Positions 1-4,886 of a stretch of 5,745 bases of DNA are shown here, in pieces. The stretch lies in the NCBI GenBank assembly GCA_964342525.1, contig CAYFGQ010000123.1, positions 1 through 5,745 of the forward strand, in the 5' to 3' direction. The DNA is from G963676205 sp964342525 (GTDB taxonomy: Bacteria > Campylobacterota > Campylobacteria > Campylobacterales > Arcobacteraceae). The position numbers and the translations under genes are program-made. The notes beneath the pieces were generated by a model. That model did not search any database. It was not told the DNA's origin and was given only the letters and a program-made list of their open reading frames with translations. The number at the start of each line of letters is the position of its first letter. Position 1 is the stretch's first letter.

Positions 1-284
1 ACTATCTCTTCAACTTTTTCTGTTTTGATATTTACCCCAATCTCTTCTTTGATCTCTCTTTTTAGTGTTGTAAGTAAAGGTTCATCATTTTCTACTGTTC
101 CCCCAGGATATCCACTTCTTCCATCCCATCTATCTATCATAATCATAGCAGGACAAGTGATCTGACGAAATGAGCTATCAAAATATTTCCATGGGGATAT
201 CTCATCTGTATGTATCACTAAAAATACAGCATTTTTTTTATTTGGATTTCTTGTCCCAAATGGGAGTCTTTTTGCTTCACTCAA
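1..284 (-). CDS. Nudix hydrolase, NUDT16-like (partial, C-terminus beyond window)
   Basis: The minus strand reads 94 codons before the window edge cuts the gene. A complete Nudix box lies at residues about 61-84: Gly, five residues, Glu, seven residues, then REIKEEIGV, exactly the GX5EX7REUXEEXGU pattern. The acidic residues of the box bind the Mg2+ or Mn2+ needed to cleave a nucleoside diphosphate linked to a leaving group. The segment just before it (DRWDGRSGYPGG) resembles NUDT16 (inosine diphosphatase/RNA decapping) more than MutT, so a nucleotide-cleaning role is possible; the substrate cannot be read from sequence. The start is the TTG at 284-282. The frame is closed by TAA and TGA just upstream, no ATG lies in frame before it, and AAAAGG stands 6 nt in front. 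An ATG at 310-308 is in another frame and stops after nine codons. The gene is divergent from the diguanylate cyclase. Confidence 0.85.
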   Translation of the reverse strand, partial: MSEAKRLPFGTRNPNKKNAVFLVIHTDEISPWKYFDSSFRQITCPAMIMIDRWDGRSGYPGGTVENDEPLLTTLKREIKEEIGVNIKTEKVEEI

Positions 285-308
285 AGGAAACCTTTTCTTT
301 TTATAATC

Positions 309-337
309 ATTTTATCAAGTAAAGTTTTATAGTTCAA
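309..337 (-). promoter_or_regulatory. Sigma-70-type promoter of the Nudix gene
   Basis: On the minus strand TTGAAC (337-332) is followed after exactly 17 nt by TAAAAT (314-309), matching TTGACA and TATAAT at five of six positions each. Transcription would begin near 302, about 18 nt before the TTG start codon and just upstream of the AAAAGG ribosome binding site (296-291). The nearby out-of-frame ATG (310-308) overlaps the -10 box and so cannot be translated from this promoter, which supports the TTG start. Confidence 0.6.
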
Positions 338-390
338 TAAGAAAAAATAATATTTAAAATTTATATGTATTTCTACATCTTTTTTATAAG

Positions 391-418
391 GTTATTTTAA
401 AATAGATGAAAAAATAAC
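391..418. repeat. Inverted repeat, 8-bp arms, upstream of the diguanylate cyclase
   Basis: GTTATTTT (391-398) and AAAATAAC (411-418) form perfect 8-bp arms around a 12-nt spacer. A smaller pair, AGGTA (430-434) and TACCT (444-448), follows. Both lie between the divergent Nudix and diguanylate cyclase genes, and the second sits just before the cyclase -10 box, so either could be an operator. They are AT-rich and short, so chance is a real alternative. Confidence 0.3.
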
Positions 419-453
419 TATATCCACTCAGGTAGTATTTTTTTACCTTACGT

Positions 454-459
454 TATAAT
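454..459 (+). promoter_or_regulatory. Probable -10 box of the diguanylate cyclase gene
   Basis: A perfect TATAAT lies 27 nt before the ATG at 487. No good -35 is seen at the usual distance; a T-run (about 438-444) occupies that area, as is common for vegetative promoters in Campylobacterota, where the -35 is weakly conserved. The predicted transcript would begin near 466 with a leader of about 20 nt. Confidence 0.45.
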
Positions 460-486
460 ATAAACAAATAAAACAAAAGTGAATAT

Positions 487-1800
487 ATGTTTGATAGTAA
501 AATATTAAAAAGTGCTAGAATACTGTTTGTAGAAGATGAAGAGATGGTAAGAACCATTGTAGTAGAAACCTTCATAAATTTAGTAGATAGTGTTGAAATA
601 GCTACAAATGGTCAAGAGGGTTTAGATAAGTTTTTAGACTCTAGAAAAGAAGAAAATAACGAAAATAATTTTGACCTAATTATCACCGATATCAATATGC
701 CTAAAATGAATGGGCTTGAGATGATAGATAATATACGTAAAACAGATCCTATTATCCCTATTATAATAGTAAGTGCACATGATGATCAGAATTTTTTAAA
801 GAGTGCTATTCAATTGAGTGTGAGTGGTTTTTCCATAAAACCAATGGATATACATGAATTACTTACGGTGATGATAAGGGCGTATGAGCCAGTATATTTG
901 CGAAAAAACTTAGAGAAAAAAGTAGATGAGCGTACCTCTCAGATCATGTCTATCTTAGATATGCAAGATAATATTGTGATCTTAACAGATGGGGAAGAGT
1001 TAAACTTTGCCAATAAAAAACTTTTTGATTTCCTTGGATATAGTGATCTAGAAGAGTTTAAATTACACCATAAAAAACTTAGTGAGTGTTTTATAGAAAA
1101 TGATAGGTTTTTTCATCTAGGAAAACTAAAAGAGGGTGAAAATTGGTTAGAAGTTGTGAGTAATCTGCCAAGTTCTGAGATGGTAGTATCTATGATGGGA
1201 AAAGATTTCCAACTATATGCCTTCACCATAAAAATCAATGATTTTGATGAAGAAAATAAAATAGTTTCTTTTGCGGATATTTCAAGTACAATGCTTGAAA
1301 ATATTGAGCTAAAAGATAAAACTATACATGATAAATTAACGGGTGCAAGAAATAGAGAGTATTTTGAAAATAACTATAAAAGATTTATAGAAAAATACGA
1401 AAGTGAAAATGCATTTTTTGGTTTAGCTGTTTTAGATATAGATCATTTTAAAGAGGTAAATGATAATTATGGACATGACGTGGGAGATGCTGTGCTTATT
1501 CAGTTTGTACAAACAGTTCAAAAACACTCCCGTGAAGAGGATATTTTGATTCGTTGGGGTGGAGAAGAGTTTATTATGATGTTAAAAGTAAAATCGATGA
1601 ACGATCTTCATAAAATCCTAGAGTCCCTAAGACACTCCATAGAAAGACAAGATTTTCATACTGTAGGTACTAAAACATGTTCCATCGGTGGAACTTTATA
1701 TAAAGATAATGAAGATATTATGGTAACTATAAAAAGAGCTGATGAGACTGTTTACGAAGCTAAAAACACAGGGAGAAATAAGGTGATACTAAAAGCTTAA
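487..1800 (+). CDS. Response regulator diguanylate cyclase (REC-PAS-GGDEF)
   Basis: A complete 437-residue cytoplasmic protein predicted to make cyclic di-GMP from two GTP in response to phosphorylation. The receiver domain (about 9-130) has the acidic pair E16/D17, phospho-acceptor D68 in IITDINMP, the switch serine S96 and the conserved K118 before a proline. A helical linker (about 138-158) leads to a PAS-like sensor region (about 159-272; NFANKKLFDFLGY is typical). The GGDEF domain runs from about 277 to the end and keeps DKLTGARNR, the metal-binding DIDHFK (317-322) and an intact GGEEF active site (358-362). The RxxD inhibitory site is present (REED, 349-352) exactly five residues before GGEEF, so product feedback is expected. 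No membrane segment or EAL domain is seen. The ribosome binding site is weak (AAAAGTGA). The partner histidine kinase is not in the window. A role in motility or biofilm control is known for the family but not shown here. Confidence 0.93.
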   Translation: MFDSKILKSARILFVEDEEMVRTIVVETFINLVDSVEIATNGQEGLDKFLDSRKEENNENNFDLIITDINMPKMNGLEMIDNIRKTDPIIPIIIVSAHDDQNFLKSAIQLSVSGFSIKPMDIHELLTVMIRAYEPVYLRKNLEKKVDERTSQIMSILDMQDNIVILTDGEELNFANKKLFDFLGYSDLEEFKLHHKKLSECFIENDRFFHLGKLKEGENWLEVVSNLPSSEMVVSMMGKDFQLYAFTIKINDFDEENKIVSFADISSTMLENIELKDKTIHDKLTGARNREYFENNYKRFIEKYESENAFFGLAVLDIDHFKEVNDNYGHDVGDAVLIQFVQTVQKHSREEDILIRWGGEEFIMMLKVKSMNDLHKILESLRHSIERQDFHTVGTKTCSIGGTLYKDNEDIMVTIKRADETVYEAKNTGRNKVILKA

Positions 1801-1816
1801 GTAATCTTAGGCTTTT
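1791..1816. terminator. Bidirectional hairpin terminator shared by two convergent genes
   Basis: AAAAGCTTAAG (1791-1801) pairs with CTTAGGCTTTT (1806-1816) across a TAAT loop: 11 pairs, one of them G-U. The arms begin with A4 and end with T4, so each transcript ends its stem in a U-rich tract. The hairpin contains the stop codons of both the diguanylate cyclase (TAA, 1798-1800) and the minus-strand small protein (TAA, 1809-1807). Confidence 0.65.
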
Positions 1817-2046
1817 ATACTTATCATCCCATCTGTTGGGATATTTTTAACTGCTCCATTTGCCCCATATGCCATAGGTACAGATTGTGCCATCAATTGA
1901 TCTGCCATTGCTGGATCTATCAGATTTAGATTTGAACTTTGGATCTCTATTTTATTTGCTACATTTGCTTTTACTTGTTCAGCTACTTCTTGTACTTGTT
2001 GGTTTTGTACATTTAAAAGTGGTGTCATATCATTTTGAACATTCAT
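1807..2046 (-). CDS. Small protein of unknown function (79 aa)
   Basis: I do not recognise this protein. It starts MNVQNDMTPL and ends GMISIKA. It is rich in Gln, Asn, Val and Ala, and has no Cys or Trp and one Tyr (Y60). Residues about 10-35 look like an amphipathic helix, and NVQN occurs twice (2-5 and 12-15). There is no signal peptide or membrane segment. The size and the helical-start, short beta-like end faintly recall small motility-associated proteins such as YjfB, but this is speculation. The ATG at 2046 is chosen because GAAGGA stands about 6 nt before it and because a TATAAT box (2095-2090) sits inside the longer reading frame that could begin at a TTG at 2109; a transcript from that box would lack the TTG. 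The gene is convergent with the diguanylate cyclase, 6 bp away. A leucine-rich frame on the other strand here is a shadow. Confidence 0.65.
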   Translation of the reverse strand: MNVQNDMTPLLNVQNQQVQEVAEQVKANVANKIEIQSSNLNLIDPAMADQLMAQSVPMAYGANGAVKNIPTDGMISIKA

Positions 2047-2089
2047 ACTTAATCCTTCAAAAATGTTCCATTTTTCAAGGGAACCTTTA

Positions 2090-2118
2090 ATTATAATTTC
2101 TTTTATCAATGGAAGTAA
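2090..2118 (-). promoter_or_regulatory. Probable promoter of the 79-aa protein gene
   Basis: On the minus strand a perfect TATAAT (2095-2090) is preceded after 17 nt by the poor -35 match TTACTT (2118-2113). Transcription would begin near 2083, giving a leader of about 37 nt that contains the GAAGGA ribosome binding site before the ATG at 2046. The -35 overlaps a 7-bp inverted repeat (AATGGAA 2108-2114, TTCCATT 2120-2126), which could be an operator. Confidence 0.45.
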
Positions 2119-2146
2119 ATTCCATTTAAAGAAACAAATCCTAAAG

Positions 2147-2164
2147 AGAACAACGAGTTGTTCT
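2147..2164. promoter_or_regulatory. 18-bp perfect inverted repeat, possible operator or hairpin
   Basis: AGAACAACGAGTTGTTCT has perfect 8-bp arms around a central GA. It lies between the divergent 79-aa protein gene and the methyltransferase gene, about 30 bp upstream of the former's proposed -35. It is the most GC-containing symmetric element in this AT-only spacer. It could bind a dimeric regulator or fold in RNA with a CGAG loop. The T-rich TTAATTAATTTT after it would also suit a terminator on the plus strand, though no plus-strand gene ends nearby. Confidence 0.4.
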
Positions 2165-2169
2165 TAATT

Positions 2170-2204
2170 AATTTTAAATAATAAAAACTTTTATTTATAA
2201 AATT
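2170..2204. repeat. AT-only imperfect inverted repeat
   Basis: AATTTTA (2170-2176) and TAAAATT (2198-2204) enclose AATAAAA (2180-2186) and TTTTATT (2189-2195), giving about 14 A-T pairs with a small bulge. It follows the 18-bp palindrome directly. Being made only of A and T in an AT-rich spacer, it may be chance. The rest of the spacer up to the methyltransferase start shows only AT-rich sequence with no clear promoter. Confidence 0.25.
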
Positions 2205-2314
2205 CTACTCCTATTAAACTTTAGTATATATTAAATAAATAATATAAAAAATTATCTTTTGCAGTGACTTGAAATTTAATGAAAAAAAAGATAGTTTTCT
2301 ACAAAGGTAATTTT

Positions 2315-3133
2315 ATGGAAAATGAACAAAATCAAAAAATAAAAGATGGTATCAAACAGACCTTTGATGATGTGGCTGATAAATATGATGGAAATAAGCA
2401 GTTTATAATCTCGGCAAAAAAGATGGTAGAGCTAATCGACTTAGAAGATAAAAATTTAAATATTCTAGATCTATCAACAGGAACTGGAAATATAGCAATT
2501 GAACTAGCACAAAAATTTCCAAACTCAAATATATATGGTGTAGACTTATCCAATGAAATGCTTAAAATTGCAAGGGCAAAGGCAAAAGAATTAGCTTTAG
2601 GTAATATAGACTTTCAAGTGCAAGATGTGGAAAATCTTAGTTTTAAAGATATGAAGTTTGATCTTATCACTTGTGGATATGGTTTATTTTTTTATCCAAA
2701 TATGGATGAGGTATTTAAAGATATTTGCTCAAGAGTTAAAAATGGTGGAGAGTTTGTATTTTCTACATTTACAAAAGATGCCTTTGAGCCTTACTCAAAA
2801 ATATTTTTAGAGATGTTAGATCAAAACTATGATATAAGACCACCTCAGAATTTAGAGGAAAGACTTTTAGATACAAAAGAGCAGATAAAAGAATTATCTA
2901 AACAAGTTGAATATAAAGATTTAGCTATAAATGAAGTGGAGATAAGATTTCCTATGGATATAGATGAATGGTGGAAGTTATTAAATTCTACAGGCTATAA
3001 AGGATTACTTTTGGAGCTTGGGGAAAATTATGGAAAGTTTGAAAAAGAGTATCTCTCTTATTTAGGTACTTTAAGGGGTGATAATAATATCGACTATAAT
3101 GCAGATAGTTTTATTACAAAGATGTATTTTTAA
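2315..3133 (+). CDS. Class I SAM-dependent methyltransferase (UbiE/BioC-like fold)
   Basis: A 272-residue cytoplasmic enzyme predicted to transfer a methyl group from S-adenosylmethionine to an unknown small molecule. Motif I is ILDLSTGTGNIAIELA (about 50-65), the SAM-binding Gly-rich loop. The acidic residue at the end of strand 2 is D77 in GVDLSNEMLKIARAKA. QDVENLS (about 103-109) is the adenine-contacting region. FDLITCGYGLFFYPNMDEVFKDICSRVKNGG (written here only as 115-145) gives the post-II and motif III pattern. The N-terminal IKQTFDDVADKYD is typical of UbiE/BioC-type methyltransferases. Residues about 180-272 form a substrate-side domain I cannot assign. The ATG at 2315 is preferred because AAAGG lies 7 nt before it; an in-frame ATG at 2279 would add 12 residues but has no good ribosome binding site. 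It is convergent with the TetR gene. Confidence 0.8.
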   Translation: MENEQNQKIKDGIKQTFDDVADKYDGNKQFIISAKKMVELIDLEDKNLNILDLSTGTGNIAIELAQKFPNSNIYGVDLSNEMLKIARAKAKELALGNIDFQVQDVENLSFKDMKFDLITCGYGLFFYPNMDEVFKDICSRVKNGGEFVFSTFTKDAFEPYSKIFLEMLDQNYDIRPPQNLEERLLDTKEQIKELSKQVEYKDLAINEVEIRFPMDIDEWWKLLNSTGYKGLLLELGENYGKFEKEYLSYLGTLRGDNNIDYNADSFITKMYF

Positions 3134-3136
3134 TAC

Positions 3137-3156
3137 TAAAGAGCTATATCTCTTTA
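3137..3156. terminator. Short bidirectional hairpin between methyltransferase and TetR genes
   Basis: TAAAGAG (3137-3143) pairs perfectly with CTCTTTA (3150-3156) around a CTATAT loop. It begins 3 bp after the methyltransferase stop and its loop carries the TetR stop codon (3146-3144). Each stem ends in a T-rich arm. The 7-bp stem is modest, so termination may be partial. Confidence 0.45.
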
Positions 3157-3761
3157 TATAACTCTAGACCATATTTGGTAAGGTATGGATAAAGTTGCAT
3201 CTTAAAAACTATAGTTTTTGTCTCTTTTATAGATTCTTTTGTAATATCCCCAGTAGTACTAGTAAATAGATGCCAATATCCAGAGATAAACCAATTTAAC
3301 TTTGCCCTTAGGTGTATTTCATCTTCAGGGATATTTATAATATCTTTTGAAATAAGGTATTTAAAAAGACCTTCTATTTGTCCTATCCTTTTTTCTTGTC
3401 TCATTAAAAATAGCTCTTTGATCTTAGGATATGTAGCTATCAAAGTACTAATATCTCTCATTAAAAATTTATATTCTAAAAAAAGTTCTGAATATTTATC
3501 AAACATTTTTGATAGAGCTAAAAGAGCATTGTCTGATGTTAATATATATTCAAAACTATTATATTCTTCAAATTTTGCAGACATATCAAGATATATCTCT
3601 TTTATGATTTCACATTTGTCTTTATAGTGATAGTATAAATTTCCGGGACTTATTTTTGCATGTTTTGCTATATGATTTGTTGTAACTGATAGGGTATCTT
3701 CAGTGTTAAATAGCTCTATAGCTGATTTTTTTATTTTCTCTTTTGTAGCATTTTTTTTCAT
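3144..3761 (-). CDS. TetR/AcrR-family transcriptional repressor
   Basis: A 205-residue DNA-binding protein of usual TetR length. The N-terminal helix (IKKSAIELFNTED, about 10-22) is followed by the helix-turn-helix VTTNHIAKHAKISPGNLYYHYKDKCEIIKEI (27-57 as positions), where GNLYYHYKDK is the family signature. The remainder is the all-helical ligand-binding and dimer domain; EYKFLMRDISTL (about 96-107) resembles the TetR_C type of PF13972. The ligand is unknown. The ATG at 3761 is the only workable start: the frame is closed by a TAA three codons upstream and no other start precedes the HTH. No ribosome binding site is visible and the -10 box ends 8 nt before the ATG, so the mRNA may be nearly leaderless. 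It is divergent from the DinB operon, a common arrangement for a TetR target, and convergent with the methyltransferase. Confidence 0.9.
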   Translation of the reverse strand: MKKNATKEKIKKSAIELFNTEDTLSVTTNHIAKHAKISPGNLYYHYKDKCEIIKEIYLDMSAKFEEYNSFEYILTSDNALLALSKMFDKYSELFLEYKFLMRDISTLIATYPKIKELFLMRQEKRIGQIEGLFKYLISKDIINIPEDEIHLRAKLNWFISGYWHLFTSTTGDITKESIKETKTIVFKMQLYPYLTKYGLELYKEI

Positions 3762-3769
3762 ATCAAATT

Positions 3770-3775
3770 ATTATA
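3770..3775 (-). promoter_or_regulatory. Probable -10 box of the TetR gene, flanked by 7-bp direct repeats
   Basis: TATAAT (3775-3770, minus strand) ends 8 nt before the TetR ATG; transcription would begin around 3763. No clear -35 is seen. The 7-mer ATCAAAT occurs on the plus strand at 3762-3768 and 3780-3786, 18 bp apart and flanking the -10 box, a position suited to autorepression. The box overlaps the left end of the inverted-repeat element at 3773-3955. Confidence 0.5.
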
Positions 3776-3955
3776 CCAAATCAAATATAAACTAGCCATG
3801 TAAAAAACCTTGTTTCCTCTTTGGGTAACATAAGTAGCATCCATTTAGCTCTTTTTTTGAACTCGAATTAGCTTTGCTAGTCCTTCTTTCAAAAAAAGAA
3901 CTAACTGAACACTTCTTATGTTATTTCCATAGCTAGTTTCTATTCTCTTTGGTAT
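3773..3955. mobile_element. Nested imperfect inverted repeat, candidate TA-bounded MITE
   Basis: The spacer between TetR and DinB genes folds back on itself along almost its whole length. From outside in, ATACCAAA (3773-3780) pairs with TTTGGTAT (3948-3955). AAACTAGCCATG (3789-3800) pairs with CATAGCTAGTTT (3928-3939) with one mismatch. TAACATAAG (3826-3834) pairs with CTTATGTTA (3915-3923). CTTTTTTTGAA (3851-3861) pairs with TTCAAAAAAAG (3888-3898). The tip is TAGC-TTT-GCTA (3869-3879). If the ends are CCAAA (from 3776) and TTTGG (to 3952), the 177-bp body is flanked by TA on both sides, as for Tc1/mariner-IS630 elements. It has no ORF, so it would be a non-autonomous MITE. A structured RNA or a divergent regulatory region is the alternative. 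The left arm has about 22 unpaired extra bases (3801-3822). Confidence 0.45.
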
Positions 3956-3979
3956 CCTTAGAGCTTTTATTCTATTTAT

Positions 3980-3995
3980 TAGAGTAATTACTCTA
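3980..3995. promoter_or_regulatory. 16-bp perfect palindrome, candidate operator
   Basis: TAGAGTAATTACTCTA is a perfect palindrome 54 bp upstream of the DinB start. The half-site TTAGAG also occurs at 3958-3963, in the same orientation and 21 bp (two helical turns) before the copy at 3979-3984. No U-tract follows, so a terminator is unlikely. The TetR protein encoded next door is the obvious candidate binder, which is inference. Confidence 0.45.
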
Positions 3996-4003
3996 GATTT
4001 AAG

Positions 4004-4031
4004 TTAAGATTTATATTTTAAAATATACAAT
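4004..4031 (+). promoter_or_regulatory. Possible promoter of the DinB operon with a palindromic spacer
   Basis: TTAAGA (4004-4009) and TACAAT (4026-4031) are 16 nt apart and match the sigma-70 boxes at 4 and 5 of 6 positions. The perfect 16-bp palindrome TATATTTTAAAATATA (4012-4027) fills the spacer. The start would be near 4038, almost on the ribosome binding site (AAGGA, 4039-4043), giving a very short leader, which weakens the call. The palindrome is A/T only and may be chance. Confidence 0.3.
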
Positions 4032-4049
4032 TAGGGATAAGGAAATAAT

Positions 4050-4625
4050 ATGGAACTAGCAAAACCGGGAGAGGGACTCCCTGAAAATGAAAGATTAGGT
4101 ATAAAAAATATACTTGTACCTGTAGCTCGTACTTTTTTTACTTGGAATATTGCTCTATTTTTAGTAAAAAGGGAAGTGAAGATTATCAAAAAACTAGTAC
4201 AAAAACTTCCTAGGGAAAAATGTATTGAAAAAAATATCATTGATAGAACCTTTGCCATAGAAGATGATACAAGACAATTTTCTGTAAACCTTGTACTTGA
4301 ACATCTCACCATCGCAGGAAGCGCAATAATGTTGGTGATAAAATCACTCTCAGAAGAAAAAGAGTTCAAAAGAGAGATAACGATAGAGGGTGTAAAACCA
4401 AAAGAGAATAAACTAGATCAAATAGATGACTTTTTAGCCTTTTATGATAAATACTTTGAATTTATAAAAGAACTTCCTAAAAAACAATCTAAAATGACTA
4501 AAAAACATCCATGGTTTGTAAGCTTTAACAACTTTGATTGGAGTGTATTTATGTTTATGCATACTTTTATACATAGAAGACAAATAGAGGCGATCATTAA
4601 AAAGCTAGGAGAAAAAAATGAGTAG
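4050..4625 (+). CDS. DinB/YfiT-like putative metalloprotein
   Basis: A 191-residue cytoplasmic protein resembling the DinB_2 four-helix fold, whose members bind a divalent metal through three histidines and often act as thiol-dependent transferases or hydrolases of unknown substrate. The candidate ligands are H85 in NLVLEHLTIAG and H171 and H175 in MHTFIHRRQIEAIIKKLG, the usual C-terminal HxxxH...Q signature. The helix at 76-100 and the one at 165-187 fit the fold; residues 125-147 form another helix. The stretch 1-60 looks like an extra helical lead. It is not the DNA polymerase IV that shares the name DinB. The start is well supported by AAGGA (4039-4043) 6 nt before the ATG. It overlaps the next gene by 8 bp. 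The exact reaction cannot be inferred, and the family call rests on motif appearance only. Confidence 0.65.
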   Translation: MELAKPGEGLPENERLGIKNILVPVARTFFTWNIALFLVKREVKIIKKLVQKLPREKCIEKNIIDRTFAIEDDTRQFSVNLVLEHLTIAGSAIMLVIKSLSEEKEFKREITIEGVKPKENKLDQIDDFLAFYDKYFEFIKELPKKQSKMTKKHPWFVSFNNFDWSVFMFMHTFIHRRQIEAIIKKLGEKNE

Positions 4626-4821
4626 CAATGCATTGGGTACAATTTTTAGGATAGGGCTTATATCTTTAGGACTTTTTTGTGTATGGTTTTTCTCTATAGG
4701 ATTTATATATATGATATTTTCATTTATTTTAGGGTTTGAATTTTCATTTTCTATTTGGATTTTACTTTTTATGGGAGTGATGATTTTTAGGATGTTTTAT
4801 CCTAAAAATGTGTTTATTTGA
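4618..4821 (+). CDS. Small two-helix inner membrane protein
   Basis: A 67-residue protein I do not recognise. It has two strongly hydrophobic segments, about 12-38 and 43-60, separated by a short GFEFSFS turn, and ends in a basic-aromatic tail (FRMFYPKNVFI). It probably sits in the cytoplasmic membrane. Its ATG lies inside the end of the DinB-like gene (8-bp overlap) with AGGAG (4607-4611) 6 nt upstream, so the pair is co-transcribed and probably translationally coupled. The context suggests a shared function with the DinB-like protein, but nothing in the sequence says what it is. No terminator is evident after it. Confidence 0.75.
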   Translation: MSSNALGTIFRIGLISLGLFCVWFFSIGFIYMIFSFILGFEFSFSIWILLFMGVMIFRMFYPKNVFI

Positions 4822-4846
4822 CTTATCAAGATTATTATTCTACAAT
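4818..4846 (+). promoter_or_regulatory. Near-consensus sigma-70 promoter of yjdM
   Basis: TTGACT (4818-4823) and TACAAT (4841-4846) are separated by exactly 17 nt; each matches consensus at 5 of 6 positions. This is the best promoter in the window. Transcription would begin near 4853, giving a leader of about 34 nt. The -35 overlaps the stop codon (TGA, 4819-4821) of the preceding membrane protein gene. Confidence 0.7.
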
Positions 4847-4886
4847 TCCAAAAAAATTAGCCCTATAAGGGTAAAAAAGGAAATGG

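Noticed and set aside
308..310. ATG as the Nudix start
   Set aside because: Its frame ends after nine codons and it overlaps the -10 box.
1887..2090. Plus-strand leucine-rich 67-codon frame
   Set aside because: It is antisense to the 79-aa gene, has no ribosome binding site, and its Leu runs come from Gln/Asn/Lys codons on the other strand.
2332..2553. Minus-strand 73-codon frame inside the methyltransferase gene
   Set aside because: It is a shadow frame opposite a well-supported enzyme domain, with no ribosome binding site or recognisable motif.
3418..3627. Plus-strand 69-codon frame inside the TetR gene
   Set aside because: It is antisense to conserved TetR sequence and has no features of its own.
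3773..3955. Integron attC recombination site
   Set aside because: The hairpin size and bulges resemble attC, but I found no RYYYAAC/GTTRRRY core pair at the arm ends, and no integrase or cassette array is present.
4031..4369. Minus-strand 112-codon frame opposite the DinB-like gene
   Set aside because: The Ser/Phe-rich composition is typical of a shadow of Lys/Glu-rich coding sequence; the plus strand has the ribosome binding site and fold motifs.
4442..4642. Minus-strand 66-codon frame opposite the DinB-like C-terminus
   Set aside because: It is a shadow of the conserved HxxxH region, with no start signals.
4861..4871. CCCTATAAGGG as a terminator before yjdM
   Set aside because: Only four pairs with a 3-nt loop and no U-tract; it lies in the predicted yjdM leader, where termination is not expected.
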